In this document: positions 12,430 through 24,734 of the stretch, in pieces | How positions within the stretch are numbered: position 1 is the stretch's first letter | How the letters are laid out: each line of letters opens with the position of its first letter | Origin: Typhlomys cinereus | Lineage: Eukaryota; Chordata; Mammalia; Rodentia; Platacanthomyidae | Direction: 5' to 3' | Assembly: GCA_023101885.1 (NCBI GenBank) | Contig: JALPQD010000514.1 | Coordinates: forward strand, 835,602 to 899,601 | Length of the DNA: 64,000 bases | Made by a program: the position numbers and the translations under genes | Notes under the pieces: generated by a model | Databases searched by the model: none | What the model saw: only the letters and a program-made list of their open reading frames with translations | Told to the model about the DNA's origin: nothing

Positions 12430-12625
12430 TTGTATTCTTCTTCCACGACAGAGCCTTCCTACAGTGTTTCATGTGGAAGAAGCATGAAAGAGGCCAAAGA
12501 CGGACAGACTTGGTTCTCGAGCCCTTCATAAGGACCGTAATCACCTTTCCAAGGGCCCTATCTCATGAGTTTTATATTCTCACATATGAATCTTGGGAAA
12601 TACATATATTCAAATCACCAAATTT
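12430..12625. repeat. Old interspersed repeat remnant, family uncertain
   Basis: The run of motifs around 'CCTATCTCATGAGTTTTATA' and 'CATATGAATCTTGGGAAATA' resembles the end of a dispersed repeat common in mammals. I cannot name it securely. Confidence 0.3.
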
Positions 12626-12819
12626 TCCTGCATGAGTCTTCTTCAGAACTGTGTGTCCTTGCCTGAGCTGCCCAACCCCACCCCCCGCACCTCAATAAAG
12701 ACCCACAGAATCTTTTGAGATTCAATTGTAGCATTCATTATCTCTTTCTCTCTTCTGGTTAGCAGCTCATTTTGTGACCCTATGGCATGCTCACAAATCA
12801 CTCATGTTATAGTTACTTT

Positions 12820-13165
12820 CTTTCGATGCTGAGAGACAAAATATGTATACCATCGGCTTAAGGGAGAAAGGGTGATTTATTTCCCTTTCAGTTCCAGAGG
12901 GTGGTGGAGTCCATTGTGGCAGAAAAGGCCTGATGGGTGATAGAAGCTGCAAGTAACTCCTCAGGTCCCAGCATTGTGAAGACAGAGAGACCAAGAGGCA
13001 AACTGCAAGGAGAGTGAGCCTAGCAAACCTCAAGGCCCGCCCCCTGTGGTGAGCCTTCTACCAAGGAGGCTCCACCTCTTAAAGGTTAAACATTAATATC
13101 AGCTAAAGAATCAGGTACATGAGTCTGTGGGAGATGACTCACATTCAGACCATGACAACTTGCCA
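12820..13165. repeat. Interspersed repeat of uncertain family
   Basis: 'GGTGATTTATTTCCCTTTCA', 'CAGAGGGTGGTGGAGTCCAT' and 'CAAGGAGGCTCCACCTCTTA' in this order are typical of a dispersed rodent repeat, probably the family seen at 9.2 and 9.8 kb. Confidence 0.45.
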
Positions 13166-13184
13166 GGTTAAATTTTATTTTATT

Positions 13185-13462
13185 TTATTTTTTTTTTAAT
13201 TTTTTTTATTATTATTATTTATTCAACTGTGCGCATGTGCGTGTGTATGTGCGTGCGCGTGTGTGTATGTGTGTGTGTGTGTGTGTGTGTCTGTGTAGAA
13301 CCACGGACGAATTCGTGAACCACCATGGACGCCTCCACTCCTTCTGCCCCGGATTCACACCCGCCTACCAGGCAGAACCAGGCGCCCCGCTTCGTGCGCT
13401 TCTGGGTTTCCGAAGTGACCTTCACCTGCAGCGAGGTTTAACCCTGCCACCTCCGCCCCAGT
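13185..13462 (-). repeat. Lineage-specific tRNA-derived SINE, diverged copy
   Basis: Reversed tail (T-run, TTATTTATTCAACTGTG), a TG tract, then the family body GAACCACGGACGAATTCGTG and a diverged tRNA-like head ending near 13,461. It is full length but more mutated than its relatives. Confidence 0.85.
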
Positions 13463-13479
13463 TATGATTTGGTGTGTGT

Positions 13480-13840
13480 GGTGGTGATGTTGTGTGTGTG
13501 TGTGTGTGTGTGGGTGGTCTCATGTATACATGCGTTTAATATGCAAGGGGCATCACACATGTGATCATCGTGCGTGGGATATCAGAGGTCAACATGGTTA
13601 CCTTCCTCTGTTGCCTTCCACCTTATTTTTTGAGGCAGGGTCCCTCACTGAGTGTGGAGAGCACTGATTTGACTAGATGATTTGGCTAATGAACTCCTGT
13701 CTCTGCCTCCCCAGTACTAGGATTGCAAGTGTGTATCACCACACACAGCTTTTCACATGGATCCTGGGACTCCCCAACTCAGATCCTCATGCTTGCATTG
13801 AAGACACTTCACTGACAGAGCCATCTCCTCAGCCCCTTAA
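13480..13840 (-). repeat. B4/B3-like composite SINE
   Basis: TG-rich end, then 'TTGAGGCAGGGTCCCTCACT', 'CTCTGCCTCCCCAGTACTAG' (B1-like half) and 'CAGAGCCATCTCCTCAGCCC' (reversed tRNA-like head). Confidence 0.75.
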
Positions 13841-14409
13841 AGTGGCATTTTGAGCGGAAACCCAGTGGGAAGAGGAAATGAGTGTAAGGGCCAAAGGGAA
13901 CAGAAGGCAAATGCAAGAACCAAGGGGGCAGAACCAGGGTTGGCATTTTCCAGGCAGCAGGCATCCGTGCAGCTGGAGCTTGAGCAGATGTGGAAGGGAG
14001 ACGCTACAGATCAAAGAGGGCTGATCTTTACTCCGAGTGATATGTGGAATGATTGCAAGGTTTTGAGAAGAAGATAACTTCACCTTCATTTTAAAGAAAA
14101 CTCTGCCATGTGAAGAGCGGACCTCAAGGGTCAAGGGACGAATTGAGGCAACGCGGTTAGAAGAGATCTGCTATGATACAGGCAAAACAAAACGATGACC
14201 CAACCTTGGATGTGATCTGCTGAGGTCTGAAATGTTTGCTTCTGGATAGGTTATAAAGGTCAAGCTAACGGAAATGTGATATGTAAGAGAAAATAATACA
14301 TCCCTAGTGTCTGCAAGGGAGAGGAACAGAATGGATTTGCTGTGGAATGATACATGGGAGTTTACTATTATGTAACTGTGGGAGCAGTGCAGACCCAACT
14401 TTCATTTCC

Positions 14410-14602
14410 ATGATTTATTTTTAAACATATTTTTATTTTTTTGTGTGTATTCCTGTGTCCATCATGACATACATATGGAGGCCAGAGAATAAATAACTTG
14501 CGAAGGTAGGTTCTCCTTTCACTATATGGGTTCCAGGATTCAAACCCGGGTTGCTGCCTCTGGCGCAAACACCTTTACCTACTAAGCCGTCTGGCCAGCT
14601 TC
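14410..14602 (-). repeat. B3-like SINE
   Basis: Reversed A-rich end, 'GGAGGCCAGAGAATAAATAA', 'GATTCAAACCCGGGTTGCTG' and a terminal CTACTAAGCCGTCTGGCCAG. Confidence 0.7.
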
Positions 14603-14609
14603 GTTTCCA

Positions 14610-15405
14610 TGTTTTGTTAGATGATAGTTGCTTTTATAACATATGCTAGAGGATCATTTCAGAGTGTAGCATTTCCTCTTCCAGTTCTCCCCAGTCACCA
14701 AACCCTGAGGGACTCTCGGTGATGTCTTCCATGTCTCATCCCCCTTTACATCTTTCACTCATGTTCCTCACTGAGAACATCAGATCTTCCCAGCTAGGCT
14801 AACACAGCAAGCAGCCTCTGAATGGGCTTTCAGCCATCCGTCCTGGCTGCTGCTTGCCCCACTCCCACTTAAGAACAGGCATTCAAGGACCTCTCGTGCT
14901 CTGGATCAGCTTCCCATGCCTCTCTGGGAGATGAGCATCCGTATAGCATCCCTTGTTAGCTGCTTGTCTTGTAGCTTTCTCTTCTGGTCCTTCATGAACA
15001 TCACTGCCTTGAAATCACAGCAGGCATGACGAGAAACTGTCAAGAGACTTGGGCTATCACCATCGCCCTGTGGAGAGATAGAGGCTCGGGAGCCTTCAGA
15101 GATGCTCGTAAGACTCTCCCCTATTCCTGGGGACTGGTATTCCCTGGTAGCGCAGCCAAGCATACATTGCACATGCATGGGGATTCTTCAGCCGCACAAC
15201 TTTTTCACGAGTCATTCATGCTGTAGGTGGGACTCTCCAGGGTGTACCTGCTGTAATTTTTCCAGAGGCCTTGCAGGTGATGTAACTCATGCCTTTGAGT
15301 CACCCATGTGCCTATGAAGAACCCAGAAAACTCGCCAGTTCACCAAGGGATATAGAATCCTTTATTTGGTCTGTTGGTACCCTCTCTATCTGGAGTAAGC
15401 AGATT
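14610..15405. other. Mostly unique intergenic DNA
   Basis: No recognisable gene, RNA or repeat family seen. The short frames have no features. Confidence 0.35.
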
Positions 15406-15409
15406 TTTT

Positions 15410-16085
15410 TTAATGATGGGTTTATTTTATTTTTATTATTTTATTTTTATTATTTTATTTTTCTAGTTTTACAAGCATATTGAGTGCTCATCCCTGCTTC
15501 CCTCCACCCTCCCTCCCTCCCATCCTTCTCCCTTCCCTTCATGAATCCATCCCACTCCCTCGCACCCACCCTCCTGTTTGCTTCTATGGACGCCAGGGTT
15601 CCCTCTGGCTTATCTACTCTTGTGGGGATTCAGGCCTCTTGTAGTATACAAAGTTGCCTCTCTACGGACCACCCCTACTGAGGAGCATTTCCCCTCACTC
15701 ATCCAACTTTAATGCCCAAGTTTCCACTGTATGTTCTTATCTTTCTTAAGTTCCTCTATAGTCTATGGGAACATGTTGGTATGTCAGTCTTTATGTAGAT
15801 CTGGTAGGACCAGTCTCACTGCAGTGAGTTCCTAGATGTAGCAGTCCTGCCTTGAACGGAATATCTTGTCCGATGGTAGACCTTCCCATCTTTAGGTTCC
15901 CACAATCTCACTGCCGACCTCTTCTGAGAGGTTTCCAAGCCTTAGGATGGGGAGAGATTAGGTTGTCCTGATTCTGGGTGAACCATTCTAGGTTGCTGGT
16001 ACACTGCATCATGACTGGCCTTTGATACCCACTTCACTGCTCTTCTACTGCCCTGGGTTGCATCCTGTCAGAGTATTGAGATCCT
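15410..16085 (-). mobile_element. L1 3' UTR fragment, antisense
   Basis: An A/T-rich tail (TTTATTTTTATTATTTTA) and a CCCT-rich tract open the element, followed by blocks shared with the 6-kb copy (TATGTAGATCTGGTAGGACC, CCCATCTTTAGGTTCC). Confidence 0.65.
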
Positions 16086-16089
16086 CTAC

Positions 16090-17625
16090 CTCATAAACAA
16101 TATTTTTTAGGCTTCCCCAGGTAAAAGTTCCACATTAGCTTTGCCTTTTGTCGTAATTGATGCTAAACATTCTTCCAAAGGTACTGGTGGACCTGTTAGA
16201 GGTGGTCGAAGTTTGGTAGCTAGGATCTGATGGAGGGAGGTTGCATCCTTAATGGAGATATTAGAACCACAACCTCGTGCTCTCTGTATCTCCTGGCAGC
16301 ATGAGGTGAGTGGCTTGGCGCTGCCACACATCTCTCCCATGATGGTCTGCAAGGGGGCCAGGAACCATGAACTGAACCCTTTGAAACTCTGAGCTGAAGT
16401 CAACATGTGTCCCTTGTAGGCTGATAGTCTCAGGTACCTAAACGCAATGACAGAAGTCTAACATAACTCTTGTGCCTCGGCCCACCTCACGCCTCTGTTT
16501 ATCTCCTGCACACTTGCTCCTTGTTTTAGTTGGTATTCAAAACCAGCTCTTTGAAAACTTACCCCAGACACAAGTTCATTTTTTTTATTGCAAATATCAG
16601 ACTGTCACCAATCCTTTACTATTCAGCTCCCACCTCCAGGAACCTTCCAAATTTACCCAGTAAGATTTCACCTTTCTCCTCCTTTGTAAGTCCCTAGTCT
16701 TCAGACCTCTACTTAACACAGTATATTTATTGGGCCTTTGTGCAAGTGATTTTATATATCCCTTGAAATAATGACCTTTAATATGAGAATATAGATTTTT
16801 TCCTTATAAGCCACATTTTCACAATGTTTTCCAGAATCCTTCTCATAATAGGTTTTCAATAAATATTCGAAGTGGGTCTTAACAGCAAATTATTGCTGCA
16901 ATGAGAACAGTCTTAATACTGAAAAAGATTTGCAAATTTGTGGTTAGTCTTCTACCATAAATATTACACCCCTCACATTCTTTTTCTAAATGCATTTTCC
17001 TTTATAGTATATTATATTATCATAGACAAAACTACCAAGGCAATGTATTTTAAAGGTCATACTCAGATATTATCCGTAAGCACAAGCTTCTCTAGAGTAA
17101 TATTTAGAAAACATTGTAAAATAAATTAGATGCTTTGTTCCTCCAAGGCCAAGTATGTTTTCATTTTCTCGTGCAAATAAAAAAATTATTGATTTTTTTC
17201 CCTTTTCATTTCTGGGGGGAAAAACAACAACTCTTTAAAGCACAGGAGCATACAGCATATGTGTCACAAAAGCCAGATGTCTAAGGACAAGGAAGTAGAA
17301 AAATTAGTACTGTGGCTCATAACTTAAGGACACCTCTAGGGAAAAGTGATAAACACGGTGCTTTGGAAACTGAAGGCCAGCTAGTAATAATCAGCTTAAT
17401 ATCAGGAGCGCCTCCAGTTCTCACTCCACAGCTGTATATTAACATTATTGGTATAAATGTCTTTTACTCGCTAGATTACTGCCTCCAAAGCCTCGCTTCA
17501 CTCCTGTGTATTAAAACTATGAGTATAAAGACTGGTCTGGACCACAGGCTCCTATGGATATAATATATATTGACATGTACAAAACTGTCAGAGAAAAAAA
17601 TTATTAATAAAAAAATGGTTCTAAG
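16090..17625. other. Unrecognised DNA with a 99-codon minus-strand frame
   Basis: A 99-codon open frame runs on the minus strand at 16107-16406 just beyond the L1 end. It has no recognised domain, so it is listed only as a curiosity. The rest is AT-rich and unremarkable. Confidence 0.3.
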
Positions 17626-17629
17626 ACCT

Positions 17630-17710
17630 GAGTATCTTCTGTGGTAAGCATAAACTTAGATGCACAAGGACCCGAGTTCAATCCCCAGCAACAGTGAGGA
17701 AATAGCAATC
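17630..17710 (+). repeat. ID-like SINE fragment
   Basis: 'GACCCGAGTTCAATCCCCAG' is the B-box region of an ID/B2-type tRNA-derived SINE. The 5' half is decayed. Confidence 0.5.
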
Positions 17711-17714
17711 ATAA

Positions 17715-18990
17715 TAATATAAACTTGAATTTTTTATAAATCTATTTTCATAAGATTTACAAGTTCCTTGAGTACTGTGGTCCCTGGCCATCCATCACTT
17801 ACTATTACAGTCTTTGTTCTCTTTACATTTTAAGTCCCTGATAGGTAAGAACTCTCCTTTCTTTCTATTTCCCACAATTCTTATGATACAACATGGCACA
17901 TAACAGTTATTCATCAAATTTCCCTACTTTTGGTACTGAACACTAAAATATGCGAGTTAGAACTTTAGTTATTTGTAATAGAGATTCGGAAGCAGTAACC
18001 GACGTCCAAACTAATAGTAGTTTAAACCTTGACATGTGAACCTCCGGAGATCACTCTTCTGGTCCTGTCCTGCCCACACAAGGGGTTCTGGGGCATTATG
18101 TACAGTTGTGCAAGTTGAGCAATGCACAACCCTATGGGGGTGGGGGGTCGGGTCCTACTGGTGGTGTCATCAGTGGGCAGGGGCTGTAACATCTGCACCT
18201 ATGTTTCCAGCATCCTGGAGATTCTGGCTGATGCCCACGTTTACTACTCTTCTCACTAACCCTAGGAAGTTCCAAGGTCTCCCATGTTCCCAGTTGACTC
18301 ACTCTCGCCTACTTGCATTCCATCGAGAGCCTGGCTGATGGGAAGCTGCACGTATTGCCTCTACTCACATTCCACTGGCTAGAACCACACAATCAGGTCT
18401 TGCCGTGGAGAAGACTGGGAAATAGCTTTTTTCTTGGTGCCGAGTTAAAACTGAAGGGCTCCGTTATTACTGGAGTAGTGAATAAAGGAAACAACAGTCT
18501 CCCTCCTCGCCCCCACAAACCAGAAGGGTGCCTTTCGTTTGATGGCGGCACTTTCGTGTCAGTCTCTGCAGCCTCACTGCACGGAGAGCCCCTTCATTGC
18601 TGGTGGTGCCACGGTTCGCACAGCCTTCTCTGCCCCCTCAACTGTGCCACCTCCTAATGCTTCCTGGCCTCCAGCCGCTCAGCAAATGTCACTAGGCTGA
18701 TCCTGAGCCATCTCCTCTCTGAATATTTCTGGCTCTTTTCCTCGGCCTTTTCTTTGGTCCCCATTGATCTCCCCACTCCTCTTTGAACACATCCTGCCTT
18801 TTTTCCCCAGATTGTTCTCTTGGCCAACATGACCTTCCTGCTCCTGAGTGCAGACTGTTCCTTGAGTCACCATTGGAAATTATCCCACTTTTCTGTCAGT
18901 CCCTCCCTAACCTTTAGGCAATTCTATTTCTCTTTGATAACCATATACTAATTTTTATTATACACAGAATAAAATGTACATATTTTAAAG
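17715..18990. other. Intergenic DNA without recognisable gene
   Basis: No splice-flanked coding block or named repeat recognised. The open frames at 18036-18657 are short and featureless. Confidence 0.35.
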
Positions 18991-18998
18991 ATCCAAAA

Positions 18999-19261
18999 CA
19001 GCGACTTGGAGAGAGGGCTCAGGGGTTAAAATCTTTGCCTCCTAAGCAAAAGGATTTGAGTTCAGATCCCCAGATCCCATTTAAAAATGCAAGGTGGATA
19101 TAGCAGTGACCTGTATTTCTGATTTTGGAAGGTGGAGCTTGGTAAACCCCAAGGCAAAGCAATCAGGCGGTAAAGCAATCCAAGATGAGTCCTAATATCA
19201 TGTTTGGTCCCCACTATCTTAGCTCTTGTACACACAATTGAATAAATAATAAAATTTTAAA
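18999..19261 (+). repeat. Older SINE of the lineage-specific family with tail
   Basis: The head CTTGGAGAGAGGGCTCAGGG and 'TTGAGTTCAGATCCCCAGAT' match the family A and B boxes. The tail ACACACAATTGAATAAATAA sits at 19230-19250. The sequence right after the tail is the inverted copy of the sequence to the right of the next SINE. Confidence 0.8.
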
Positions 19262-19365
19262 AAAGACTCACAGGAATGAAATCAAGATGTCAGCTGATCC
19301 AGGCTCTCTGAATTCAGGGTTTTTATTGACCCTTCACAGTTCATTATTTTCTGTGTGGTTCATTC

Positions 19366-19395
19366 CATGGTGTGTGTGTGTATGCACGCACGCAG

Positions 19396-19448
<53 letters not shown>

Positions 19449-19680
19449 ACCACGGGCGAATTCGGGAACCACCATGGACCGCCTCCACCTCCTCCTTCTT
19501 TACTCTGCCCGGGGATTCACAGGCTCCGCCCTGGGATTCACAGGCTCCGCCCTACCAGGACCAGAAGCGCAGGTCGCCCCCGCTTCTGACCGACATCTAT
19601 ACGTGGGGTCTAGAATCCGAACTCAGGACCCTCCGCCTGCAAGGCAGAGGCTTAACCCCTGAGCCACCTCTCTAGCCCCC
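19366..19680 (-). repeat. Lineage-specific SINE, reverse orientation, tail missing
   Basis: A TG tract (19372-19445), then AGAACCACGGGCGAATTCGG and a full head ending GAGCCACCTCTCTAGCCCC. An internal 18-bp duplication (GGGATTCACAGGCTCCGC, 19513-19548) is present. The expected reversed tail is absent on the left side. Confidence 0.9.
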
Positions 19681-19959
19681 TCCTGTGAGTCTTTAGGCAG
19701 AAAGTGGAGTGGAACCCACTGGGGCTTCTGACCCACAGAACCATGGGATAATACATGGATTTATTGTAAGCCGCTAAACTGACAGAGATCTTATGCCATG
19801 GAAGAAACCAGCATATCCACGTAAGGTGCCCCCGGATTAAGATTTGTAATGCAACTGGCACCTGATACTTTATTCCTCAGTAACCCCTGTCATCCACAAA
19901 GGTCACCGCTGTCACGATTTCCATCATCCCAATTTAATTTTGCCCAGTTTTGAGCTCTG

Positions 19960-20815
19960 ATTGTATCCTTTAGCCTTTCGTCATGCAACATTATGCCTAT
20001 ATTAGATTCATCCTCATTATAGCATATGGAGAGGATAATTTTTAGTTAATGATGGATAACACTCCATTAATTTTTTTAGTCGTTAGTTTTGAAGGACAGT
20101 TGCAATGTCTTCAATGTACAATGAAGAAATGATGTTATAAGTATTCTTGCACATATGTTTTGGTGGACGTAGCCACCACTTCTTATGGTTATGTATATCT
20201 AGGGATGAAATTTCCAGTTCTTGGAGCAATGTATATACTATATCTATACATGTATGTAATATTTCTATAAATATATGTAATCTGTAACTGAAAGTTCGTT
20301 TTCCACATTCACCAATCCACCAGCAGTATATGAGACCTCACAGTGAATTTCAATTTTGGTATGTTGCAAATCATAGTTTCCATCTCTGTGATAACTGATG
20401 ATATTGTGTATTTTCATATGCTTATTGAACTGTTGAATAAGCTTTTTGTGAAGCACTTGTAGTCTTGTTCTCCTTTTTTTATAGTCAGTTCCTCACTTCT
20501 GGTAGAATTCTTTGCTTACATACACATATATCCTGTGGATGTATTCTATCAGACTGTGGCTTAGCTCTCTGCTGCTGAAAAATCTACTAATAAGCAGAAG
20601 CCCTTCATCTCAAGAAGTCCAATTTCTTTATTTCCTTTGGTGCTTAGTGGTTTTTCTGTGCTCTGCTTAAGAGGTCTTTCTGGGTCATGAGATCATGGAG
20701 GCATATGCTACCTTCTAGAAGCTTCATTTTTACCTTTAAAATTTGGGCATTTGATTCATATCACATGAACCTTTGTGTGTGGTATGAGATAAGAAATGAA
20801 GCTTAAAATATTTTT
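19960..20815 (-). mobile_element. Old L1 3' region, antisense
   Basis: 'TATTCTTGCACATATGTTTT' then GGTGGACGTAG, and later CCAATCCACCAGCAGTATAT and CATATGCTTATTGAAC, follow the antisense order of ancient mammalian L1 ORF2 3' ends. Confidence 0.6.
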
Positions 20816-20827
20816 TAAAGAAAATGT

Positions 20828-21687
20828 AAGTAATGTGACACCTGGTTAAGTTCACAGATGTCCGTTCCTGATCATTTACAACTGAGGGGGTATGATCTCA
20901 CTAGAAGGGGAGGGCATATAGTCTGGCAGATAAAAAGTAATCATTTTGCAAATGGGTGATTGACCCCTCCCTCACTGAGGTTTCCTACTTTTATTACATC
21001 TATCCTTGAATGTGCTATTATAATAAGACTCCAGTTTAACAGCTTTTTGTCTCTGACCAGGGGGTGACATACAGTGCCCATCAGGATGGAGTGAAGGGCA
21101 TTGCAGGAGCAGCAAAACTGCAAAAGAAAATCAACAAACCACAATCCAGAACTTCAGAGACTCTATATCAACCACATAGAACTAGGCCAGCCTAATCTCT
21201 CCCCATCTTGAAGCTCAGGGAAATTTGCGGAAGAGGGAGGCAGTAAGATTGTAAGAGCAAAAGGATGGGAGGAGCAATGATTTGCAAGATTCTCCACACT
21301 AGTTAGGGCCGAAGCAATCATAATTGGACTTTGCATGCCCTGCGCAATGTCCAACACACTATTGACCTCACAAAGTCTAGCATCTGCTAAAGGCACCAAG
21401 ATCCTTGGAGGCAAGGGATTGACAGACACAGTAGTGTTCCTATGCTTAAGGGGAACACGAGAAAGGGTTCAAGAAATGGCACTGGGTCCTTGTACATCAT
21501 AGGAAAGGAGGACCCAGAGGAGAGTCAGGCATACACAATAAAGGACTCTCTGGGAATTGGGGGGAGGCATTGGGGGATGGGGAGGGAGGGAAGGGGGAGC
21601 AGGGGGTTCGGGGGGGAGGAGGAGGGAGGGAGGGAACTGGTCTACCTATTAAGTTTGTATGAGCAGAAATAATAAAAAATGTATAAA
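20828..21687 (+). mobile_element. Young L1 3' end, 5' truncated
   Basis: About 860 bp of L1 3' UTR with a G-rich polypurine tract (21558-21640) and an A-rich tail. It is flanked by an 11-bp duplication AAAGAAAATGT at 20817-20827 and 21688-21698. It shares its whole length with the reverse copy at 24855-25700. Confidence 0.85.
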
Positions 21688-21699
21688 AAAGAAAATGTT

Positions 21700-21947
21700 T
21701 CACTATTTTCTGTAATGAATACTGAGTAGGTCCAAGACACGACGAGGAAAAACCATCCTATTTCTAACTCTATTCTGCTGCAGGTTCTTTTTGCTTACAG
21801 TTTCACCAATATCTTTGGGTCCCAGTTACTTAAATAGGAAGTAAGTCTTGGTATATGGTAGGTCTTATAAATGCTGTTTAGAGATCACTAGAGATCACCA
21901 TCACTAATTTAATCCCTGTGCACTTTGGTATGAATTTTAGAATCTGA

Positions 21948-21998
<51 letters not shown>

Positions 21999-22870
21999 CA
22001 ATGGATCAATCTTCCTGAGTTTTAATTGGATTGTATTGAATTTATAGCTCAACTTGGGGAAGAAGAATTGTCTCCTTAATATTGATCTGCTCAGCCTATG
22101 AACATGTCGTATCTTTCCATTTTATTTTGTGTAAAGCCTTTGCCTATCTATCATTACCTTTATTTCTAAGTGGCTTTCAATGCTGTTGTACTTATTGTAG
22201 CTTTTTTGGTTGTTGTTGATGTATAGCACATATAACCTACTTTGTGAACTGAACTGACAAATTCACTTGTTAAAGCTGATCATCTATTTTTACTTATTCA
22301 AAACACCTATGAATAATGACAGTTTGGTCTTCTTTTTTATATTCTTCACGTTACTTACTAAATCTTCCATAAGATTGAATTGAAAATTTAATAGTGGGAT
22401 ATTAGGAGGAAAATATTAATTATATACCCTTATTATGATAGTAACTAGTCTCCCTGTAGATATTAGAGATTAAGAATACTCCCTTTATCTGTTTGCAAAG
22501 CAGGAAAGATGCAGAGATTGTGACTTTCAAGACCCCCTTTCTAGCCACTCTTGAGATTTCAAAGATGCTTAGGGACAATACCCTTCTACTCTGGCCTCTC
22601 TTTCCTACAACTCTCATATTCACTACAAAGAGTATAAATTTAAGATGTTTATCTCCATCAATGATCACAATGTCTTCAATATTTATGAATTGTATCTTTA
22701 CCAGAGACTTTATAAGGATTGCACATTAAACTAGAAATGTAGGCCCAGATTACTAAGCTCATGGAAAAAGAATAGCTAATGTAGAAATTACTACCAAGGC
22801 AGTGAGCACATGAATATACACTGATCACAGGCTATACTATCAGTAAATTTAGCCTTTAAAATTTTTTTTT
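21700..22870. other. AT-rich intergenic DNA
   Basis: The first part (21.75-22.4 kb) has the texture of an old antisense L1, but I cannot align it with confidence. No gene is seen. Confidence 0.3.
21949..21994. repeat. (CA)n microsatellite
   Basis: Perfect CA dinucleotide run of about 21 units in unique sequence. Confidence 0.97.
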
Positions 22871-22871
22871 T

Positions 22872-23515
22872 ACTCTTATTACATCTACCCTTGAATGTGC
22901 TATTACAACAAGACTCCAGTTTAACAGCTTTTTGTCTCTGGCCAGGGGGTGACATACAGTGCCCAGCAGAATGGAGTGAAGGGAATTGCAGGAGCAGCAA
23001 AACTGCAAAAGAAAATCAACAAACCACAATCCAGAACTTCAGAGACTCTATATCAATCACATAGAACTAGGACAGCCTAATCTCTCCCCATCCTGGAGCT
23101 CAGGGACATTTGCGGAAGAGGGGGCGGTAAGATTGTAAGAGCAAAAGGATGGGAGGAGCAACGATTTGCAAGATTCTCAACAATAGTTGGGGCCAAAGCA
23201 ATCATAATGGAACTTTGCATGCCCTGCGCAATGTCCAGCGCACTGTTGCCCTCATAAAGTCTAGCATCTGTTAAGGGCACCGAGACCCCTGGAGGCAAGG
23301 GTTTGACAGCCATAGTAGTAATCTTATGCTTAAGGGGAACAAGAGAAAGGGCTTATGGAAATGCCACTGGGTCCTTATATGTCATCGGAGAGGAGGACCC
23401 AGTGGAGAGTTAGGCGCACACAATAAAGGACTCTCTGGGAATTGGGGGGGAGACACTGGGGGAAGGGGAGGAGGGAGGGAGGGAACTGGTAAAAAATTTT
23501 AAAATGTATAATTAA
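22872..23515 (+). mobile_element. L1 3' end, same subfamily
   Basis: Repeats the order of the 20.8-21.7 kb copy (TGACATACAGTGCCCAGCAG, CTGGAGCTCAGGGACATTTG) with a shorter G-rich tract. A SINE lies directly against its A-rich tail. Confidence 0.85.
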
Positions 23516-23517
23516 AT

Positions 23518-23778
23518 TTTTAATAAAAAAAAATTTTTTTTTATTCAATTGTGCGCGTGTATGTGTGTGTGTGCGCGTGTATGTGTGTGTAGAACCACGG
23601 ACGAATTTGGGAACCGCCATGGACTGCCCCGGGATTCACAGACTCCGACCTACCAGGACCGGAAACGCAGGCTGCCCCTGCTTCCGCCTGGCGTCTATAC
23701 GTGGGGTCTAGGATCCGAACTCAGGACCTTCCGCCTGCAAGGCAGAGGCTTAACCCCTGAGCCACCTCTCCAGCCCTA
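23518..23778 (-). repeat. Lineage-specific SINE, reverse orientation
   Basis: Reversed tail TTTATTCAATTGTGCGCGTG, TG tract, AGAACCACGGACGAATTTGG, then the tRNA-like head ending CACCTCTCCAGCCC. It abuts the tail of the preceding L1. Confidence 0.93.
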
Positions 23779-23784
23779 CTTTTA

Positions 23785-24730
23785 AAAATCATTTTATTAT
23801 CTCATATGTTGTAGGTTTAGCATTGATTACAAGAAATGATCATATTAATTCTCACAAAGTGCAGGGATATCCTTCCATTAAGCTTTGAAAAACAAACCTT
23901 AATGACTATTACACAGGTCACGGAAAGGACATGATCGGCAACAGGTAGTACTGGCAAGTGCTCATTTTAATTTCTCTCAAGGCCAGCAGAGAGCATAATT
24001 CTAAAGCATAATGCACTAAGCACAACTAACCTAGCTCCGGAATGATCTGGACCAAGTATTTTGTGCTGAAGATGATCTATGGTATACAATGGGTGTGGAG
24101 AGAGAGGCGGGAGTATCCATTTGTTTCTAAAATAGTCATTGCTACTTCAAATACACTTACAGCTCTCTGGCTAGGATTTTTTTTAATGAATTGTACAATG
24201 GACACTTTAGTTGTCAGTCATTTCTGGTAGACTTCTTTAGTTCCTGTGATTGCCTGGAGGTGATCACAAATCAGCATTCTCCCATTCTGAGGCGGCTTCA
24301 TATCTCCCTGTCAGTCTAGGCTTGGCTGGGTCTGCCTGATCCACGGACAGTGACACAGGTACTGCAGACCCGCTCTGGGCTAACATTCATGAGGATAGCA
24401 TCTCCCTTCATTCTCTTGGTGTTAAGCCTCTAAAAACTCAGCTGCCCTGGAGAAGCCTGAGCCAGAGAGAAAGGCCATGTATAGGTAACACAGCTGAGAA
24501 GATGCCAACATCAAATGTCAGCTCCAGGCGTAAGTCATCACCTACGATTCAAGGCCAACTGAGGCACTAGGTGACTAAAAGAGCATCGCCTGACATCACA
24601 GGGGGAAAACAAAAAGGCAACCCTACCTGCACGCTGGCTCTGTTTGGGGAGAGTCTGATGTAAAAGCACAGATATTTAAGCTGCCAAGTTTTCAATTTTT
24701 TTATAAAATTCTCTCTCCCTCTCCCTCTCA
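23785..24730. other. Unique intergenic DNA
   Basis: No repeat or coding signature recognised. Confidence 0.4.
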
Positions 24731-24734
24731 GATA

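Noticed and set aside
11984..12544. 186-codon frame rich in Leu/Phe/Ser
   Set aside because: It crosses the (GAA)n tract; no real protein.
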